Shown here in pieces: positions 27,221 to 37,266 of a stretch of DNA of 64,000 bases. The stretch is from the NCBI RefSeq assembly GCF_003628145.1, contig NZ_RBZV01000001.1:186001-250000 (forward strand), given 5' to 3'. The first letter of the stretch is position 1. Every line of letters starts with the position of its first letter. The stretch is from Trinickia fusca. Lineage in GTDB: Bacteria; Pseudomonadota; Gammaproteobacteria; Burkholderiales; Burkholderiaceae. Position numbers and translations under genes: made by a program. The notes under the pieces were generated by a model. The model did not search any database. It was not told the DNA's origin and worked only from the letters and a program-made list of their open reading frames with translations.

Positions 27221-27574
27221 TCACTGCTCCGGTGGTGGGCTGGCCGGCACGGCACGCCAGCCGCCACGGCATTGCTTGACGTACGGGTAGTACGCCTTCG
27301 ACGCATCGCAATACCACCACGTGCCTGGTGACGCGGATGGCGTGTCCTGCCCGCGCTCGACGTAAGCGTCCGGGTCATCCGGCGCGACGAGGACGGGCGG
27401 CGGATAAGCGGGATACGGTGCGTAGTAGTACGGAACGGGTGCGACGGGCACCGGGTAGTAAGGGTAGGGCGGGCCCACGTACACCCCGACGCGCCAGCGC
27501 GCGGCTTGTGCCGTGCCGCTCAGCGACGCGAGCACGACGGCGCACAGTACAAGGCGGGCGTTGATTGAGCGCAA
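27221..27574 (-). CDS. Small exported Pro/Tyr-rich protein
   Basis: A 117-residue protein with a signal peptide (hydrophobic 8-20, cleavage near AQA at 22-24). A Pro/Tyr-rich stretch follows, and the C-terminus contains WYCDASKAYYPYVKQC, which looks like a small cysteine-paired motif. No function is known to me for this family. The start is TTG at 27574, supported by a GGAGAG site eight bases upstream and by the signal peptide beginning there. First gene of a two-gene envelope operon. Confidence 0.7.
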   Translation of the reverse strand: MRSINARLVLCAVVLASLSGTAQAARWRVGVYVGPPYPYYPVPVAPVPYYYAPYPAYPPPVLVAPDDPDAYVERGQDTPSASPGTWWYCDASKAYYPYVKQCRGGWRAVPASPPPEQ

Positions 27575-27629
27575 GATCGACTCTCCTTCGATGCGGAAGC
27601 TACTTGCGCCGCGACAGCCGACAGCGCCT

Positions 27630-27659
27630 ATTCGAAGGCTAGGCCATGTGGTGCGTCAA
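27630..27659 (-). promoter_or_regulatory. Candidate promoter of the small envelope operon
   Basis: On the minus strand TTGACG (27654-27659), an 18-base spacer and TCGAAT (27630-27635) lie about 55 bases upstream of the TTG start. Confidence 0.4.
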
Positions 27660-27745
27660 TGCCATAACGCGGCTGTTCACAATTGTTTCCGGTGGTTTCG
27701 TGGGCTCGACAGGCGACATGCGCGCCGGTGCGTCGGCTCGTGGGT

Positions 27746-27795
27746 GCCGCAACGTTCGATGTAGGGTCTGACGAATCGTCATCGAATGTTGCGGC
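27746..27795. repeat. Long inverted repeat downstream of mdtC
   Basis: GCCGCAACGTTCGATG (27746-27761) pairs with the arm at 27780-27795 at 15 of 16 positions around an 18-base loop. There is no T tract. Situated 37 bases past mdtC, it may end or protect the long mdtABC transcript. Confidence 0.55.
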
Positions 27796-27831
27796 GCACG
27801 AGCGTGCCGCGGGGCCGCGGTGGCAGCCGAG

Positions 27832-30800
27832 TCAAGCCGGACCGCTAGCGAACGGCTCGGCGCGGCCGCGGCGGTTTTGCCAGCGCAAGCGCAGGCGGTC
27901 CATATAGAGGTAGACGACCGGCGTCGTATAGAGCGTGAGCATCTGGCTCACGATGAGTCCGCCGACGATCGAGATACCGAGCGGCGAGCGCAGCTCGGCC
28001 CCTTCGCCGCTGCCGAACGCGAGCGGCAGCGCGCCGAGCAGCGCCGCGCAGGTCGTCATCATGATCGGACGAAACCGCAGCAGGCACGCGCGATGGATGG
28101 CGTCGTACGACGACAGGCCCTCGCGCGACGCCTCGATCGCGAAGTCGATCATCATGATCGCGTTCTTCTTGACGATCCCGATCAGAAGGATCACGCCGAT
28201 CATCGCGATGATGCTGAACTCCGTCTTGAACATCAGCAGCGCGAGCAGGGCGCCGACGCCGGCCGAGGGCAGCGTCGAGAGGATCGTGATCGGATGGATG
28301 TAGCTCTCGTAGAGGATGCCGAGCACGATGTAGACGGCCGCGAGCGCCGCGAGGATCAGCAGCGGCATGTTCGAGGTCGACTCCTGGAACGCCTGCGCCG
28401 TGCCCGAGAAGCTGCCGTGGATCGTCGCCGGCACGCCGAGCGCGGCCATCGTCTCGCGGATCGCGCGCGTTGCATCCGAGAGCGACTTGCCCGGCGGCAG
28501 ATTGAACGAGATCGTCGAGGCCGCGAACGGGCCTTGGTGGTTGACCGACAGCGGCGTATTGCCGGGCGCGAACGAGGCGATGACCGATAGCGGAATCATC
28601 GTCTCTTGTGCCGTGGAGACGGCCGAGCCCGTCGACGCGCTCGATCGGCCGCTCGCGGCGATCGAGTTGTTCGCCAGGTTGCGCGCAGTGTCGGTGGCGA
28701 TCGACGCGGCGTTCGCGTTCGCGCCACTCTGGCTCGTGGCGGTCGTCGTAGCGGGCGTGACGGTGCCCGCTACGGCGTTCGTCGAACTGCTGCCGCCGGC
28801 GGTGCCGCCCGCCGTGCTGACGTAGATCTGGTTCAGCATGTCGGGGCTTTGCCAGTAGCGCGGCGCGACCTCCATCACGACGTGGTATTGGTTCAGCGGG
28901 TTGTAGATCGTCGAGACCTGGCGCTGGCCGAATGCGTCGTACAACGTGTTGTCGATCTGCGATGGCGTAATCTTGAGCCGTGCCGCGCTCTGGCGGTCGA
29001 TCGTCACGAGCGATTCGAGTCCGCCTTGCTGTTGATCGGAGTTCACGTCGGCGAGCTCGGGCCGATGCTTGAGCGCCTCGGTGAGCTTGGGCCCCCACGT
29101 GTACAGCTCGGGCGTCGAATCGGCCAGCATCGTGAACTGATATTGGGCGTTCGACTGCCGCCCGCCGACGCGGATGTCCTGCACCGCCTGCAGGAATGTC
29201 TGCGCGCCGGCCACGTTCGACAGCGGCTTGCGCAGCTGCGCGATGACCCGGTCGGCCGACGCCTTGCGTTCGCTCTTGGGCTTGAGCTCGATGAACATGA
29301 AGCCCGAGTTCGTCTGCCGTCCGCCGGTGAAGCCCGTCACGCTGCGCACGGCCGGGTTGGCCTGGACGATGCGCATCATCTCGGCGAACTTGACCTTCAT
29401 CGACTGGAACGACGTGCTCTGATCGGCCTGGATGCCGCCGATCAGCCGGCCCGTGTCCTGTTGCGGGAAGAAGCCCTTCGGCACGACCACATAGAGGTAG
29501 CCGTTCAGGCCGATCGTCGCCAGCAGGATCGCCACGACGAGCCGCGGATGCGAGAGCGCCGTGTCGAGCGTGCGCGCATAGCCGTTCTGCAGTCGCGTGA
29601 AGGCGCGCTCGAGCCAGTGCGCGAGCGGGCCTTCCTCTTGCTTGTCGTGCGCCTCGCGCAAGAGCCGCGAGCACATCATCGGCGTGACCGTCAGCGACAC
29701 GGCCAGCGAGACGGCGATCGCCAGCGACAACGTCAGCGCGAATTCCCGGAACAGCCGCCCGACGATGCCGCCCATCAGCAGGATCGGCAGGAACACGGCG
29801 ACGAGCGAGACGCTGATCGACAGCACGGTGAAGCCGACTTCGCGCGCGCCCAGATAGGCCGCCCGCATGCGCGGCACGCCTTCCTCGATGTGCCGCGAAA
29901 TGTTCTCGAGCACGACGATCGCATCGTCGACGACGAAGCCTGTCGCGATGATCAGCGCCATCAGCGAGAGGTTGTCGATCGAAAAGCCCAGCAGGTACAT
30001 CGCACCGAACGTGCCGATGATCGAGATCGGCACGGCCACGCTCGGGATCAACGTCGCGCGCCAGTTGCGCAGGAACACGAACACGACGGTCACGACGAGC
30101 GCGACCGCGATCAGCAGCGTGCGCTCGGTGTCCTTCAGCGAGGCGCGGATCGTCGTCGAGCGATCGGCTACGGGCGTCACGTCGATGGCGGCGGGCAGCG
30201 AGGCTTTCAGCTGCGGAATCATGCCGATCACGCGATCGACGGTAGCCACGATGTTGGCGCCGGGCTGCCGGTACAGAATCACGAGCACCGAGCGCTGGCC
30301 GTTCATCATGCCGAGGTTGCGCAGGTCCTCGACCGAATCCACGACCTCGGCCACGTCCGACAGCTTGACGGCCGCGCCGTTGCGGTACGCGACGATGAGG
30401 TCCTTGTATTGCTCGGCGTGCGAGGCTTGATCGTTCGTGTAGATCTGCACGTGCTGCGGGCCGAACTCGATCGCGCCCTTGGGGCTGTTCGCGTTGGCCG
30501 ACGCGAGCGCCGCGCGCACGTCCTCGAGGCCGATGCCGTAGTGGAACAGCGCCTGCGGCTCGAGCTCGATGCGTACGGCCGGATTGGCCGAGCCGCTCAC
30601 GTCGACTTCGCCGACGCCATCCACTTGGGACAGCGCTTGCTGCAGCACGGTCGAGGCGGCGTCGTAGAGTTGGCCCGCCGGCATCGTCGGCGACGTCAGC
30701 GCCAGAATCAGGATCGGCGCATCGGCCGGGTTGACCTTGTGATACGTGGGATTGCTGCGCAGGCTCGTCGGCAGATCGGCGCGCGCGGCATTAATGGCGG

Positions 30801-31128
30801 ACTGCACGTCGCGCGCGGCGCCGTCGATGTCGCGATTGAGGCCGAACTGCAGCGTGATGCGCGTGGAGCCGACCGAGCTTTGCGAGGTCATCTCGGTGAC
30901 GTCGGCGATCTGTCCGAGGTGGCGCTCGAGCGGGCTCGCGACGCTCGTGGCAACGGTGTCGGGGCTGGCGCCCGGCAGTTGGGCCTGGACCGAGATGGTT
31001 GGAAAGTCGACCTGCGGCAACGGCGCGACCGGCAGTTTGCCGAACGCGAACAAACCGGCCAGCGCGATGCCGATCGCGAGCAGCGTCGTCGCGACGGGGC
31101 GCGAGATGAACGGGCGCGATAGATTCAT
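27832..31128 (-). CDS. mdtC: RND efflux pump inner-membrane subunit, MdtC-like
   Basis: A 1098-residue hydrophobe/amphiphile efflux RND protein with the usual 12 membrane spans and two large periplasmic loops. The proton-relay aspartates appear in [16 protein letters not shown] (TM4), and [15 protein letters not shown] marks TM10. With MdtB it should form a heterotrimeric pump taking drugs or bile-like compounds to an outer-membrane channel. It is about 70 residues longer than E. coli MdtC because of a Ser/Thr/Ala/Gly/Asn-rich insert at about 769-839 in the second periplasmic loop. No outer-membrane factor gene follows. Confidence 0.88.
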   Translation of the reverse strand: MNLSRPFISRPVATTLLAIGIALAGLFAFGKLPVAPLPQVDFPTISVQAQLPGASPDTVATSVASPLERHLGQIADVTEMTSQSSVGSTRITLQFGLNRDIDGAARDVQSAINAARADLPTSLRSNPTYHKVNPADAPILILALTSPTMPAGQLYDAASTVLQQALSQVDGVGEVDVSGSANPAVRIELEPQALFHYGIGLEDVRAALASANANSPKGAIEFGPQHVQIYTNDQASHAEQYKDLIVAYRNGAAVKLSDVAEVVDSVEDLRNLGMMNGQRSVLVILYRQPGANIVATVDRVIGMIPQLKASLPAAIDVTPVADRSTTIRASLKDTERTLLIAVALVVTVVFVFLRNWRATLIPSVAVPISIIGTFGAMYLLGFSIDNLSLMALIIATGFVVDDAIVVLENISRHIEEGVPRMRAAYLGAREVGFTVLSISVSLVAVFLPILLMGGIVGRLFREFALTLSLAIAVSLAVSLTVTPMMCSRLLREAHDKQEEGPLAHWLERAFTRLQNGYARTLDTALSHPRLVVAILLATIGLNGYLYVVVPKGFFPQQDTGRLIGGIQADQSTSFQSMKVKFAEMMRIVQANPAVRSVTGFTGGRQTNSGFMFIELKPKSERKASADRVIAQLRKPLSNVAGAQTFLQAVQDIRVGGRQSNAQYQFTMLADSTPELYTWGPKLTEALKHRPELADVNSDQQQGGLESLVTIDRQSAARLKITPSQIDNTLYDAFGQRQVSTIYNPLNQYHVVMEVAPRYWQSPDMLNQIYVSTAGGTAGGSSSTNAVAGTVTPATTTATSQSGANANAASIATDTARNLANNSIAASGRSSASTGSAVSTAQETMIPLSVIASFAPGNTPLSVNHQGPFAASTISFNLPPGKSLSDATRAIRETMAALGVPATIHGSFSGTAQAFQESTSNMPLLILAALAAVYIVLGILYESYIHPITILSTLPSAGVGALLALLMFKTEFSIIAMIGVILLIGIVKKNAIMMIDFAIEASREGLSSYDAIHRACLLRFRPIMMTTCAALLGALPLAFGSGEGAELRSPLGISIVGGLIVSQMLTLYTTPVVYLYMDRLRLRWQNRRGRAEPFASGPA

Positions 31129-31191
31129 CGCTGCCCCCCGCCGGGCCGCCTCAAGGGAGGCAACGGCCCCCTCGGGGGGAGCTTTGCATGG

Positions 31192-31225
31192 GACCGGAGT
31201 AAGCGCTGAAGCGCCAACTCCGGTC
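31192..31225. repeat. Palindromic intergenic element between mdtB and mdtC
   Basis: GACCGGAGT (31192-31200) pairs perfectly with ACTCCGGTC (31217-31225). The core GCGCTGAAGCGCCAAC (31203-31218) recurs in inverted orientation at 44006-44021. The flanking CCCCCTCGGGGGG at about 31168 can also fold. It resembles the short dispersed palindromes common in Burkholderiaceae intergenic DNA and may modulate relative mdtB/mdtC expression. Confidence 0.5.
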
Positions 31226-31260
31226 GACAGCGAACGAATGTGAGCGTGGGGGCAGTCATC

Positions 31261-34200
31261 TCACACTCCCGCGTCCGTCGCACCCGGGCGCGCACCGCTC
31301 GAGCCGTGGCCGAAGCGTTCGCGCATGCGCCGCGCGAGCGAATCGAAGCCCAGGTAGATGACGGGCGTCGTGAACAGCGTCAGCAACTGACTGACGGCCA
31401 GCCCCCCCGCGATCGCGATGCCGAGCGGATGGCGCAGCTCGGAGCCCACGCCGGTGCCCAGCATCAGCGGCAGTGCGCCGAGCAGCGCGGCCATCGTCGT
31501 CATGAGGATCGGCCGGAAGCGCAGCAGGCACGCCTGATAGATGGCCTCGCGCGGGCTCTTGCCTTGCTCGCGTTCGGCTTCGAGTGCGAAGTCGATCATC
31601 ATGATCGCGTTCTTTTTCACGATGCCGATCAACAGCACGATGCCGATGATGCCGACGATGTCGAGGTCGTGCCCCGAGACCATCAGTGCGAGCAGCGCGC
31701 CGACGCCGGCCGAGGGCAGCGTCGAGAGGATCGTGATCGGATGGATGAAGCTCTCGTACAGCACGCCGAGCACGATGTACATCGTGACGACCGCGGCGAG
31801 AATCAGGAACAGCTCGTTCGAGAGCGATGCCTGGAACGCGAGCGCGGCACCCTGGAAGCGCGTCTGGAACGAGGCGGGCAAACCGATGTCCTGCTGCGCC
31901 TGGTGGATGGCATCGACGGCGGCGCCCAGCGACGCGCCCGGCGCCAGGTTGAACGAGATCGTCGTCGCGGGGAATTGCCCGAGGTGTGAGACGAGCAGCG
32001 GGGCAGGGCGTTCGACGAACGTCGCGATCGACGAGAGCGGCACTTGTCCGCCGGCGGCCGTCGACGAAGGCAGATAGATCGTCTTGAGCGCATCGGTGTA
32101 GTGCTGCAACTGCGGATCGGACTCGAGAATCACGCGGTACTGGTTCGACTGCGTGAAGATCGTCGAGATGATGCGCTGGCCGAACGCGTCGTACAGCGCG
32201 TTGTCGACGGTGGCTGGCGTGATGCCGAAGCGCGAGGCCGTGGCGCGGTCGATCTCGATGTAGACCGATTGCCCGTTCTCCTGCAGATCGGTTGCCACGT
32301 CGGCCAGTTCCGGCGCGGCCTTCAGACGCTCGACGAGGCGCGGCACCCAGGTCGCGAATTCGGCCGGGTTCGGGTCGGTCAGCATGAACTGATATTGCGT
32401 CGGGCTCACCGTCGAATCGATCGAGAGATCCTGCACGGGTTGCATGTACAGCGAGATGCCCGCTACCTTGGCCGCGTCGGCCTCGATGTCGCGGATGATC
32501 TCGCTCGCATTTTCGCTGCGCTCGCTGTGCGACTTCAGGTTGATCAGCATGCGGCCGCTGTTGAGCGTGACGTTGGAGCCGTCGACGCCGATGAACGAGG
32601 TCAGGCTCACGACGTTCGGATTGCGCAGGATCACTTGGGCCAGCGCCTGCTGCTGCTCGGCCATCGCGCCGTACGAGATCGATTGCGGCGCCTGCGTGAT
32701 GGCCTGGATCACGCCGGTGTCCTGTACGGGGAAGAAGCCTTTGGGGATGAAGGCATACAGCACGCCGGTCAGCACGAGCGTGAGCACCGCGACGACGAGC
32801 GTGGCGCGCTCGCGCGCGAGCACCCATTCGAGCGCGCGTGCATAGCGCGCGATGATCGCGTCGATGGCCGCGTGGGCTTTCGCTTCGAAACGGTGGCTCT
32901 CGGGCGGCGGTGTGTGGTGCAACAGCTTCGCGCACATCATCGGCACGAGCGTCAGCGAGACGACGGCCGAGATCACGATCGTCACGGCCAGCGTGATCGC
33001 GAATTCGTGAAAGAGCCGGCCCACCACGTCGCCCATGAACAGCAGCGGAATCAGCACGGCGATCAGCGACACGGTCAGCGAGATGATCGTGAAGCCGATC
33101 TGCTTCGAGCCCTTGAGCGCGGCCTCGAGCGCGCTGTCGCCTTCCTCGACGTAGCGCGCGATGTTCTCGATCATCACGATGGCGTCGTCGACGACGAAGC
33201 CGGTCGCGATCGTCAGCGCCATCAGCGAGAGGTTGTCGAGCGAGAAGCCGCACAGGTACATGACGGCCAGCGTGCCCACCAGCGAGAGCGGCACGGACAG
33301 GCTCGGGATGATCGTCGCGTAGATGTTGGCGAGGAACAGGTACATCACGAGCACGACGAGCACCACCGACATCGCGAGCTCGAACTGCACGTCGCGCACG
33401 GAGGCGCGGATCGTCGTCGTGCGGTCGGTGACGATCGACACGTCGAGCGAAGCCGGCAGCGAGGCCTGCAATTGCGGCAGCAGCTTCTTCACGTCGTCGA
33501 CGACCTGGATCACGTTCGCACCGGGCTGGCGCTGCACGTTCAGCAAAATCGCCTGCGTCATGCCTTGCGGCGTGCCGACCCAGGCGCCGAGCTTGGTGTT
33601 CTCGGCGCCGTCGACGATCTTCGCGACGTCGGTCAACATGACGGGCCGGCCGTTCTTATAGGCGACGACGGCGCTCTGATAGGCGCTGGCATCGGTCAGC
33701 TGATCGTTCGCGTTGATCGTGTAGTTGCGCGTGGGGCCGTCGAAGTTGCCCTTGGGCGTGTTCACGTTCAGGTTCGCGATCGTCGTGCGCAGGTCGTCGA
33801 GGTTCAGGCCGTAAGAGGCGAGCGCGCGCGGGTTCGCCTGAATGCGCACGGCGGGCCGTTGGCCGCCGGACAGGCTCACGAGGCCGACGCCCGCGACCTG
33901 CGAGATCTTTTCCGCGAGCCGCGTGTCGGCGACGTTCTGCACGTCGGTCAGCGGCATCGTCTTCGACGTGATCGCGAGCGTGATGATCGGCGCGTCGGCC
34001 GGGTTGACCTTCGCGTAGATCGGCGGCGCGGGCAGGTCGGCCGGTAGCAGGTTGCCGGCTGCGTTGATGGCCGCCTGCACTTCCTGCTCGGCCACGTCGA
34101 GCGGCAAATCCAGGGAAAACTGCAGCGTGATGACCGAGGCGCCCGCCGAGCTCTGCGAGGCCATTTGATTGAGCGAGGGCATCTGGCCGAACTGCCGCTC

Positions 34201-34401
34201 GAGCGGGGCCGTCACCGACGAGGTCATGACCTCGGGGCTGGCGCCCGGGTAGAAGGTCTGGACCTGGATCGTCGGATAGTCGACTTCGGGCAGCGCCGAG
34301 ATCGGCAGAAAGCGCAACGCGACGAGCCCGACGAGCAGGATCGCCGCCATGAGCAGCGCGGTGCCGACCGGGCGCAGGATGAAAGCGCGGGAAGGATTCA
34401 T
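31261..34401 (-). CDS. mdtB: RND efflux pump inner-membrane subunit, MdtB-like
   Basis: A 1046-residue RND transporter with 12 spans, close in length to E. coli Mdt[24 protein letters not shown] carries the paired proton-relay aspartates, and [13 protein letters not shown] and [11 protein letters not shown] are family landmarks. It is paralogous to the MdtC-like protein downstream. Separated from mdtC by 132 bases containing the palindromic element, and starting 18 bases after mdtA, so mdtA-mdtB-mdtC form one operon. Confidence 0.88.
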   Translation of the reverse strand: MNPSRAFILRPVGTALLMAAILLVGLVALRFLPISALPEVDYPTIQVQTFYPGASPEVMTSSVTAPLERQFGQMPSLNQMASQSSAGASVITLQFSLDLPLDVAEQEVQAAINAAGNLLPADLPAPPIYAKVNPADAPIITLAITSKTMPLTDVQNVADTRLAEKISQVAGVGLVSLSGGQRPAVRIQANPRALASYGLNLDDLRTTIANLNVNTPKGNFDGPTRNYTINANDQLTDASAYQSAVVAYKNGRPVMLTDVAKIVDGAENTKLGAWVGTPQGMTQAILLNVQRQPGANVIQVVDDVKKLLPQLQASLPASLDVSIVTDRTTTIRASVRDVQFELAMSVVLVVLVMYLFLANIYATIIPSLSVPLSLVGTLAVMYLCGFSLDNLSLMALTIATGFVVDDAIVMIENIARYVEEGDSALEAALKGSKQIGFTIISLTVSLIAVLIPLLFMGDVVGRLFHEFAITLAVTIVISAVVSLTLVPMMCAKLLHHTPPPESHRFEAKAHAAIDAIIARYARALEWVLARERATLVVAVLTLVLTGVLYAFIPKGFFPVQDTGVIQAITQAPQSISYGAMAEQQQALAQVILRNPNVVSLTSFIGVDGSNVTLNSGRMLINLKSHSERSENASEIIRDIEADAAKVAGISLYMQPVQDLSIDSTVSPTQYQFMLTDPNPAEFATWVPRLVERLKAAPELADVATDLQENGQSVYIEIDRATASRFGITPATVDNALYDAFGQRIISTIFTQSNQYRVILESDPQLQHYTDALKTIYLPSSTAAGGQVPLSSIATFVERPAPLLVSHLGQFPATTISFNLAPGASLGAAVDAIHQAQQDIGLPASFQTRFQGAALAFQASLSNELFLILAAVVTMYIVLGVLYESFIHPITILSTLPSAGVGALLALMVSGHDLDIVGIIGIVLLIGIVKKNAIMMIDFALEAEREQGKSPREAIYQACLLRFRPILMTTMAALLGALPLMLGTGVGSELRHPLGIAIAGGLAVSQLLTLFTTPVIYLGFDSLARRMRERFGHGSSGARPGATDAGV

Positions 34402-34419
34402 GCGAAGCGCGACCGTCGG

Positions 34420-35751
34420 TTAGTGCGACTTGCCAGACTTGGCATGCGCGGACGATGCGCCGCCCGCGCCCGATGCCGCATGCGCGTGCTGGCCGGCTCC
34501 CTGATCGCTGGGGATCGTGATCTTCGCGCCTTCGCGCAGACGGTCAGAGCCGTCGATCACGACGCGATCACCGGCCGCGAGCCCCGAGGCGATGCTCGTG
34601 CGCTCGCCGTCGACGGGGCCGACTTTCACCTGCCGTACCGTGACGGTCTGATCGGGCTTCACGATGTAGACGAATGGCCCCGATGCGCCGTTCAGCACGG
34701 CCGAGGTCGGCACGATGACGGCTTGATGCAGCGTGTCGACGAGCAGCCGCGCATTGACGAACTGGTTCGGAAACAGCAGCGTTTCGTCGTTCGAAAACAG
34801 CGCGCGCAGCTTGATCGTCCCGGTCGACGTGTCGATCTGGTTGTCGACGGTGTCGAGGTAGCCGCTCTCGAGCGGCATCGTGTTGTTGCGGTCGTACGCG
34901 GTGGTCGAGAGCTTCGCGCCCCCGTGCATGCGCTTCATGATCGCGGGCAGGTTGTCCTCGGAGGTCGTGAAGACCACGCTGATCGGCTGCAACTGCGTGA
35001 TCACGACGATGCCGTTCGCGTCGGAGGGCGTCACGTAGTTGCCGGGATCGACCTGCCGCAGCCCGACGCGGCCCGACACCGGCGCCGTGATGCGCGCATA
35101 GGTGAGGTCGAGCTTGTAGGTGTCGACGCTGGCATGATCCGACTGGACCTGGCCTTCGTACTGCTTGACGAGCGACGCTTGCGTGTCGACCTGCTGGCTT
35201 GCGATCGAGTCCTGCGCGAGCAGTGTCTGATAACGCCGCAGATCGAGCCGCGCCGTTTGCAGCAGCGCCGTGTCCTTGGCGAGCGCGCCTTGGGCGTTTT
35301 CGAGCGAGATCTGATAGGGACGCGGGTCGATCTGCGCGAGCAGGTCGCCTTGCTTGACCATCTGGCCTTCCCGGAAAGCGACGTTCTGTAGCGTACCCGC
35401 GAGCTGTGTCTTGACCGTCACGGTGGCGAGCGGGGTGACGGTGCCGAGCGCCGTCAGCACGATCGGCATGTCGCCGAGCGAGGCGGTCGCCACGTGCACG
35501 GGTTGCGGCAAGGCCCCCGTCGCGCCGGCTCCGCGGCCCGCGTGACTCGTGCTGGCCGGGCCGTTGCTTGCGCCCGGGCTCGTGCCGCTCCACGGATGCC
35601 ACACGACCAGCGCGAGCGCGGCGATCAGCGCCACGGCGATCGGGACGCCCAGCTTGCGGCGCGGGCCACCCGCACGCGTGAGGTCGGGGCGCGGCGGCGG
35701 GACGGGCGAATGGGCGCGTTGCGATTCGGTGAGGTCTTCTTGATCGGCCAT
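34420..35751 (-). CDS. mdtA: RND efflux periplasmic adaptor subunit, MdtA-like
   Basis: A 443-residue membrane-fusion protein. An N-terminal anchor helix (VPIAVALIAALALVVWHP, about 36-53) is followed by a lipoyl/biotinyl-like half (ALGTVTPLATVTVKTQLAG), an alpha-hairpin (QGALAKDTALLQTARLDL) and beta-barrel domains. It bridges MdtBC to an outer-membrane channel. His- and Ser-rich residues at the end (AHAASGAGG) are an unusual tail. The ATG at 35751 is chosen from the family N-terminus; the frame runs to 35865 without a better start. Confidence 0.87.
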   Translation of the reverse strand: MADQEDLTESQRAHSPVPPPRPDLTRAGGPRRKLGVPIAVALIAALALVVWHPWSGTSPGASNGPASTSHAGRGAGATGALPQPVHVATASLGDMPIVLTALGTVTPLATVTVKTQLAGTLQNVAFREGQMVKQGDLLAQIDPRPYQISLENAQGALAKDTALLQTARLDLRRYQTLLAQDSIASQQVDTQASLVKQYEGQVQSDHASVDTYKLDLTYARITAPVSGRVGLRQVDPGNYVTPSDANGIVVITQLQPISVVFTTSEDNLPAIMKRMHGGAKLSTTAYDRNNTMPLESGYLDTVDNQIDTSTGTIKLRALFSNDETLLFPNQFVNARLLVDTLHQAVIVPTSAVLNGASGPFVYIVKPDQTVTVRQVKVGPVDGERTSIASGLAAGDRVVIDGSDRLREGAKITIPSDQGAGQHAHAASGAGGASSAHAKSGKSH

Positions 35752-35977
35752 CTGTTCTACTTCAATGGAAGGAGCAAAAGCGCTGCAGGCGGGCGGTGAG
35801 TACCGGCCGAGGGGCTCGGACGCGGCGGTGCGCTGCGGATGATGAAGCGTACCGCGAGGGGCCACTTTACGCGACTGCGCAGCGCACCGGCGTGACGCGG
35901 CCCGCGCGGCAAGCGACGTCGATGCATGATGCTACGTCGCCCGCTCGTGGCGAGTCCAGTCACGTATTTTTCAAGTA

Positions 35978-35991
35978 GTTACGTGTGTAAC
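35978..35991. promoter_or_regulatory. Palindrome GTTAC-N4-GTAAC upstream of mdtABC
   Basis: A perfect inverted repeat GTTACGTGTGTAAC lies in the 273-base gap between iclR and mdtA, about 230 bases before the mdtA start and 34 bases past the iclR stop. The dyad resembles a repressor operator, but no clean promoter was located near it. Confidence 0.4.
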
Positions 35992-36024
35992 GTTGTGTGC
36001 ACGGCGGGCGCAATCGCGCCGCGT

Positions 36025-36861
36025 TCAGACGTCGAGCCGCAGCCGGGGCGCGCCGCCGATTTCCCTGACGATTCGCTCGATGCACTCGAGCAGGGCCGGC
36101 ACCACTTGCTCGATCAGCCATTCTCGCGGGCACAGATGCGCCGCGCCGCCGCAATTGACCGCATAGCGCTCGCCCGACGGTCCGACGAAGCCGGCCGCGA
36201 CTGCGTTGAGCCCCTCGAACCATTCCCCCGTGGCGATGGCATAGCCATTCTCGCGCGTTTGCTCGAGCGCGCCGGCCAGGCTGGCGTGCAGATGCGGCCA
36301 GTCGTCTCCCGAGGCGGCTTGCAGGCCGGCCAGCAGGGCGGCGCGCTCGGGCTCGGCCAGCGCGGCCAGATAGGCGCGACCTACGGCAGTGCGCGTGAGG
36401 TCCATGCGCGAGCCCACTTCGAGCCGCGACACGAGGATGGCCGAACGCGGCCGGATCGCGTCGATGACGACCATGTCGAGCCGATCGCGCACGGCCAGGT
36501 GAACCGACAGCGACGTGCGCTCGGCCAGTTCGACGAGGAACGGCCGGGCTCGCGTGCGAATGTCGAAGTTGCGCAGAAAACCGTTGCTGAGCTCGAGCAC
36601 GGCCGCCGTCAGCACGAAGCGTTCGCTGTCGGGCAATTGAAAGAGAAAGCCCGCGCCGACCAGCGTGGCCGTAATGCGTGAGACGGTCGGCTTCGGGATG
36701 CCCGTGAGCTCGGCGAGCTCACGATTGCTGACGGGCGCATCGGCCATGGCGATGCAGCGCAGGACGGTCAGGCCGCGCGAGAGGGCGATGATTTCGTCGC
36801 CGGACGTTTCCTTTTCGGCGGGCTGGCGCGCAACGGCGCGGTTGGGGATCAATGTGGACAC
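36025..36861 (-). CDS. IclR-family transcriptional regulator
   Basis: A 278-residue regulator with an N-terminal winged helix (NRELAELTGIPKPTVSRI, about 46-63) and a C-terminal ligand domain (about 100-265). IclR members usually sense small organic acids or aromatics. The protein starts with GTG at 36861; no strong ribosome-binding site is visible. It is oriented like mdtABC and lies directly upstream, so control of that pump is possible but unproven. A palindrome just before the start suggests autoregulation. Confidence 0.82.
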   Translation of the reverse strand: MSTLIPNRAVARQPAEKETSGDEIIALSRGLTVLRCIAMADAPVSNRELAELTGIPKPTVSRITATLVGAGFLFQLPDSERFVLTAAVLELSNGFLRNFDIRTRARPFLVELAERTSLSVHLAVRDRLDMVVIDAIRPRSAILVSRLEVGSRMDLTRTAVGRAYLAALAEPERAALLAGLQAASGDDWPHLHASLAGALEQTRENGYAIATGEWFEGLNAVAAGFVGPSGERYAVNCGGAAHLCPREWLIEQVVPALLECIERIVREIGGAPRLRLDV

Positions 36862-36880
36862 GGTCTTTTTATGAAGGTTT

Positions 36881-36899
36881 TTTGAAACTTTATTTCAAA
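36881..36899. promoter_or_regulatory. Probable operator of the IclR regulator
   Basis: TTTGAAA-CTTTA-TTTCAAA is a 7-base perfect inverted repeat with 5-base spacer, 20 bases upstream of the iclR GTG. On the minus strand it overlaps a TTGAAA -35 followed after 18 bases by TCATAA, so binding would block iclR transcription. Confidence 0.55.
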
Positions 36900-37023
36900 T
36901 CAGGATCCGATGGTGGCCCGCTTCCGTAGTCGAACTCCTCGAGTCAGGGAAAAATTACCGATTACTTATCGTGAAATCGTTTTCTTTTGTCATGGGGTGA
37001 ACCCGGATTCGGAAAAATTTATC

Positions 37024-37052
37024 TTGACGTGGGCAGAGGAAAGAGAAAGAAT
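37024..37052 (+). promoter_or_regulatory. Candidate promoter of the small RNA
   Basis: TTGACG (37024-37029), exactly 17 bases, AAGAAT (37047-37052). It points toward the terminator at 37157 and would start transcription near 37059. Confidence 0.45.
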
Positions 37053-37058
37053 GGAACC

Positions 37059-37188
37059 TCATTTCGAAACGGCGCATCCCAAGCGGTGTCGCAGCAGCGT
37101 TTCGAATACCGTCTCTCAGGTTCTAGCACGGCCCTCGGAATGGCTAGAACTTCTTTAAGGCGCCACGGTTTCGTGGCGCCTTTTTTTT
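37059..37188 (+). ncRNA. Candidate small RNA of about 130 nt
   Basis: Downstream of the promoter candidate the plus strand can form three consecutive stem-loops. TTCGAAACG (37063-37071) pairs with CGTTTCGAA (37098-37106). AGGTTCTAGC (37118-37127) pairs with GCTAGAACTT (37143-37152), with one G-U pair. The final stem is an intrinsic terminator with eight T residues. An 82-codon ORF crosses the region but uses codons rare in this genome. The DNA is visibly AT-richer than the flanks. No known sRNA family was recognised. The ABC transporter gene begins 78 bases later, so a leader or attenuator role for that gene is an alternative. Confidence 0.55.
37157..37188 (+). terminator. Intrinsic terminator of the candidate small RNA
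   Basis: AAGGCGCCAC (37157-37166) and GTGGCGCCTT (37173-37182) form a perfect stem with loop GGTTTC; eight consecutive T residues (37181-37188) follow on the plus strand. Confidence 0.88.
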
Positions 37189-37266
37189 CTCCCTGTTCCG
37201 CGCGCCGATGCGCAATGGATCGACTCCCGGCGAGGGCGACCAGCATCTGCTATCTTGTCGCGGATC

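Noticed and set aside
28606..31122. 838-codon open frame opposite mdtC
   Set aside because: Antisense shadow; no membrane or domain features, while mdtC is a complete RND protein.
36910..37158. 82-codon ORF upstream of the ABC exporter, ending at the terminator
   Set aside because: Codon use (TTA, AGA, AGG, CTA) is foreign to this high-GC genome, there is no ribosome-binding site, and the same bases form long RNA stems. A small RNA explains it better.
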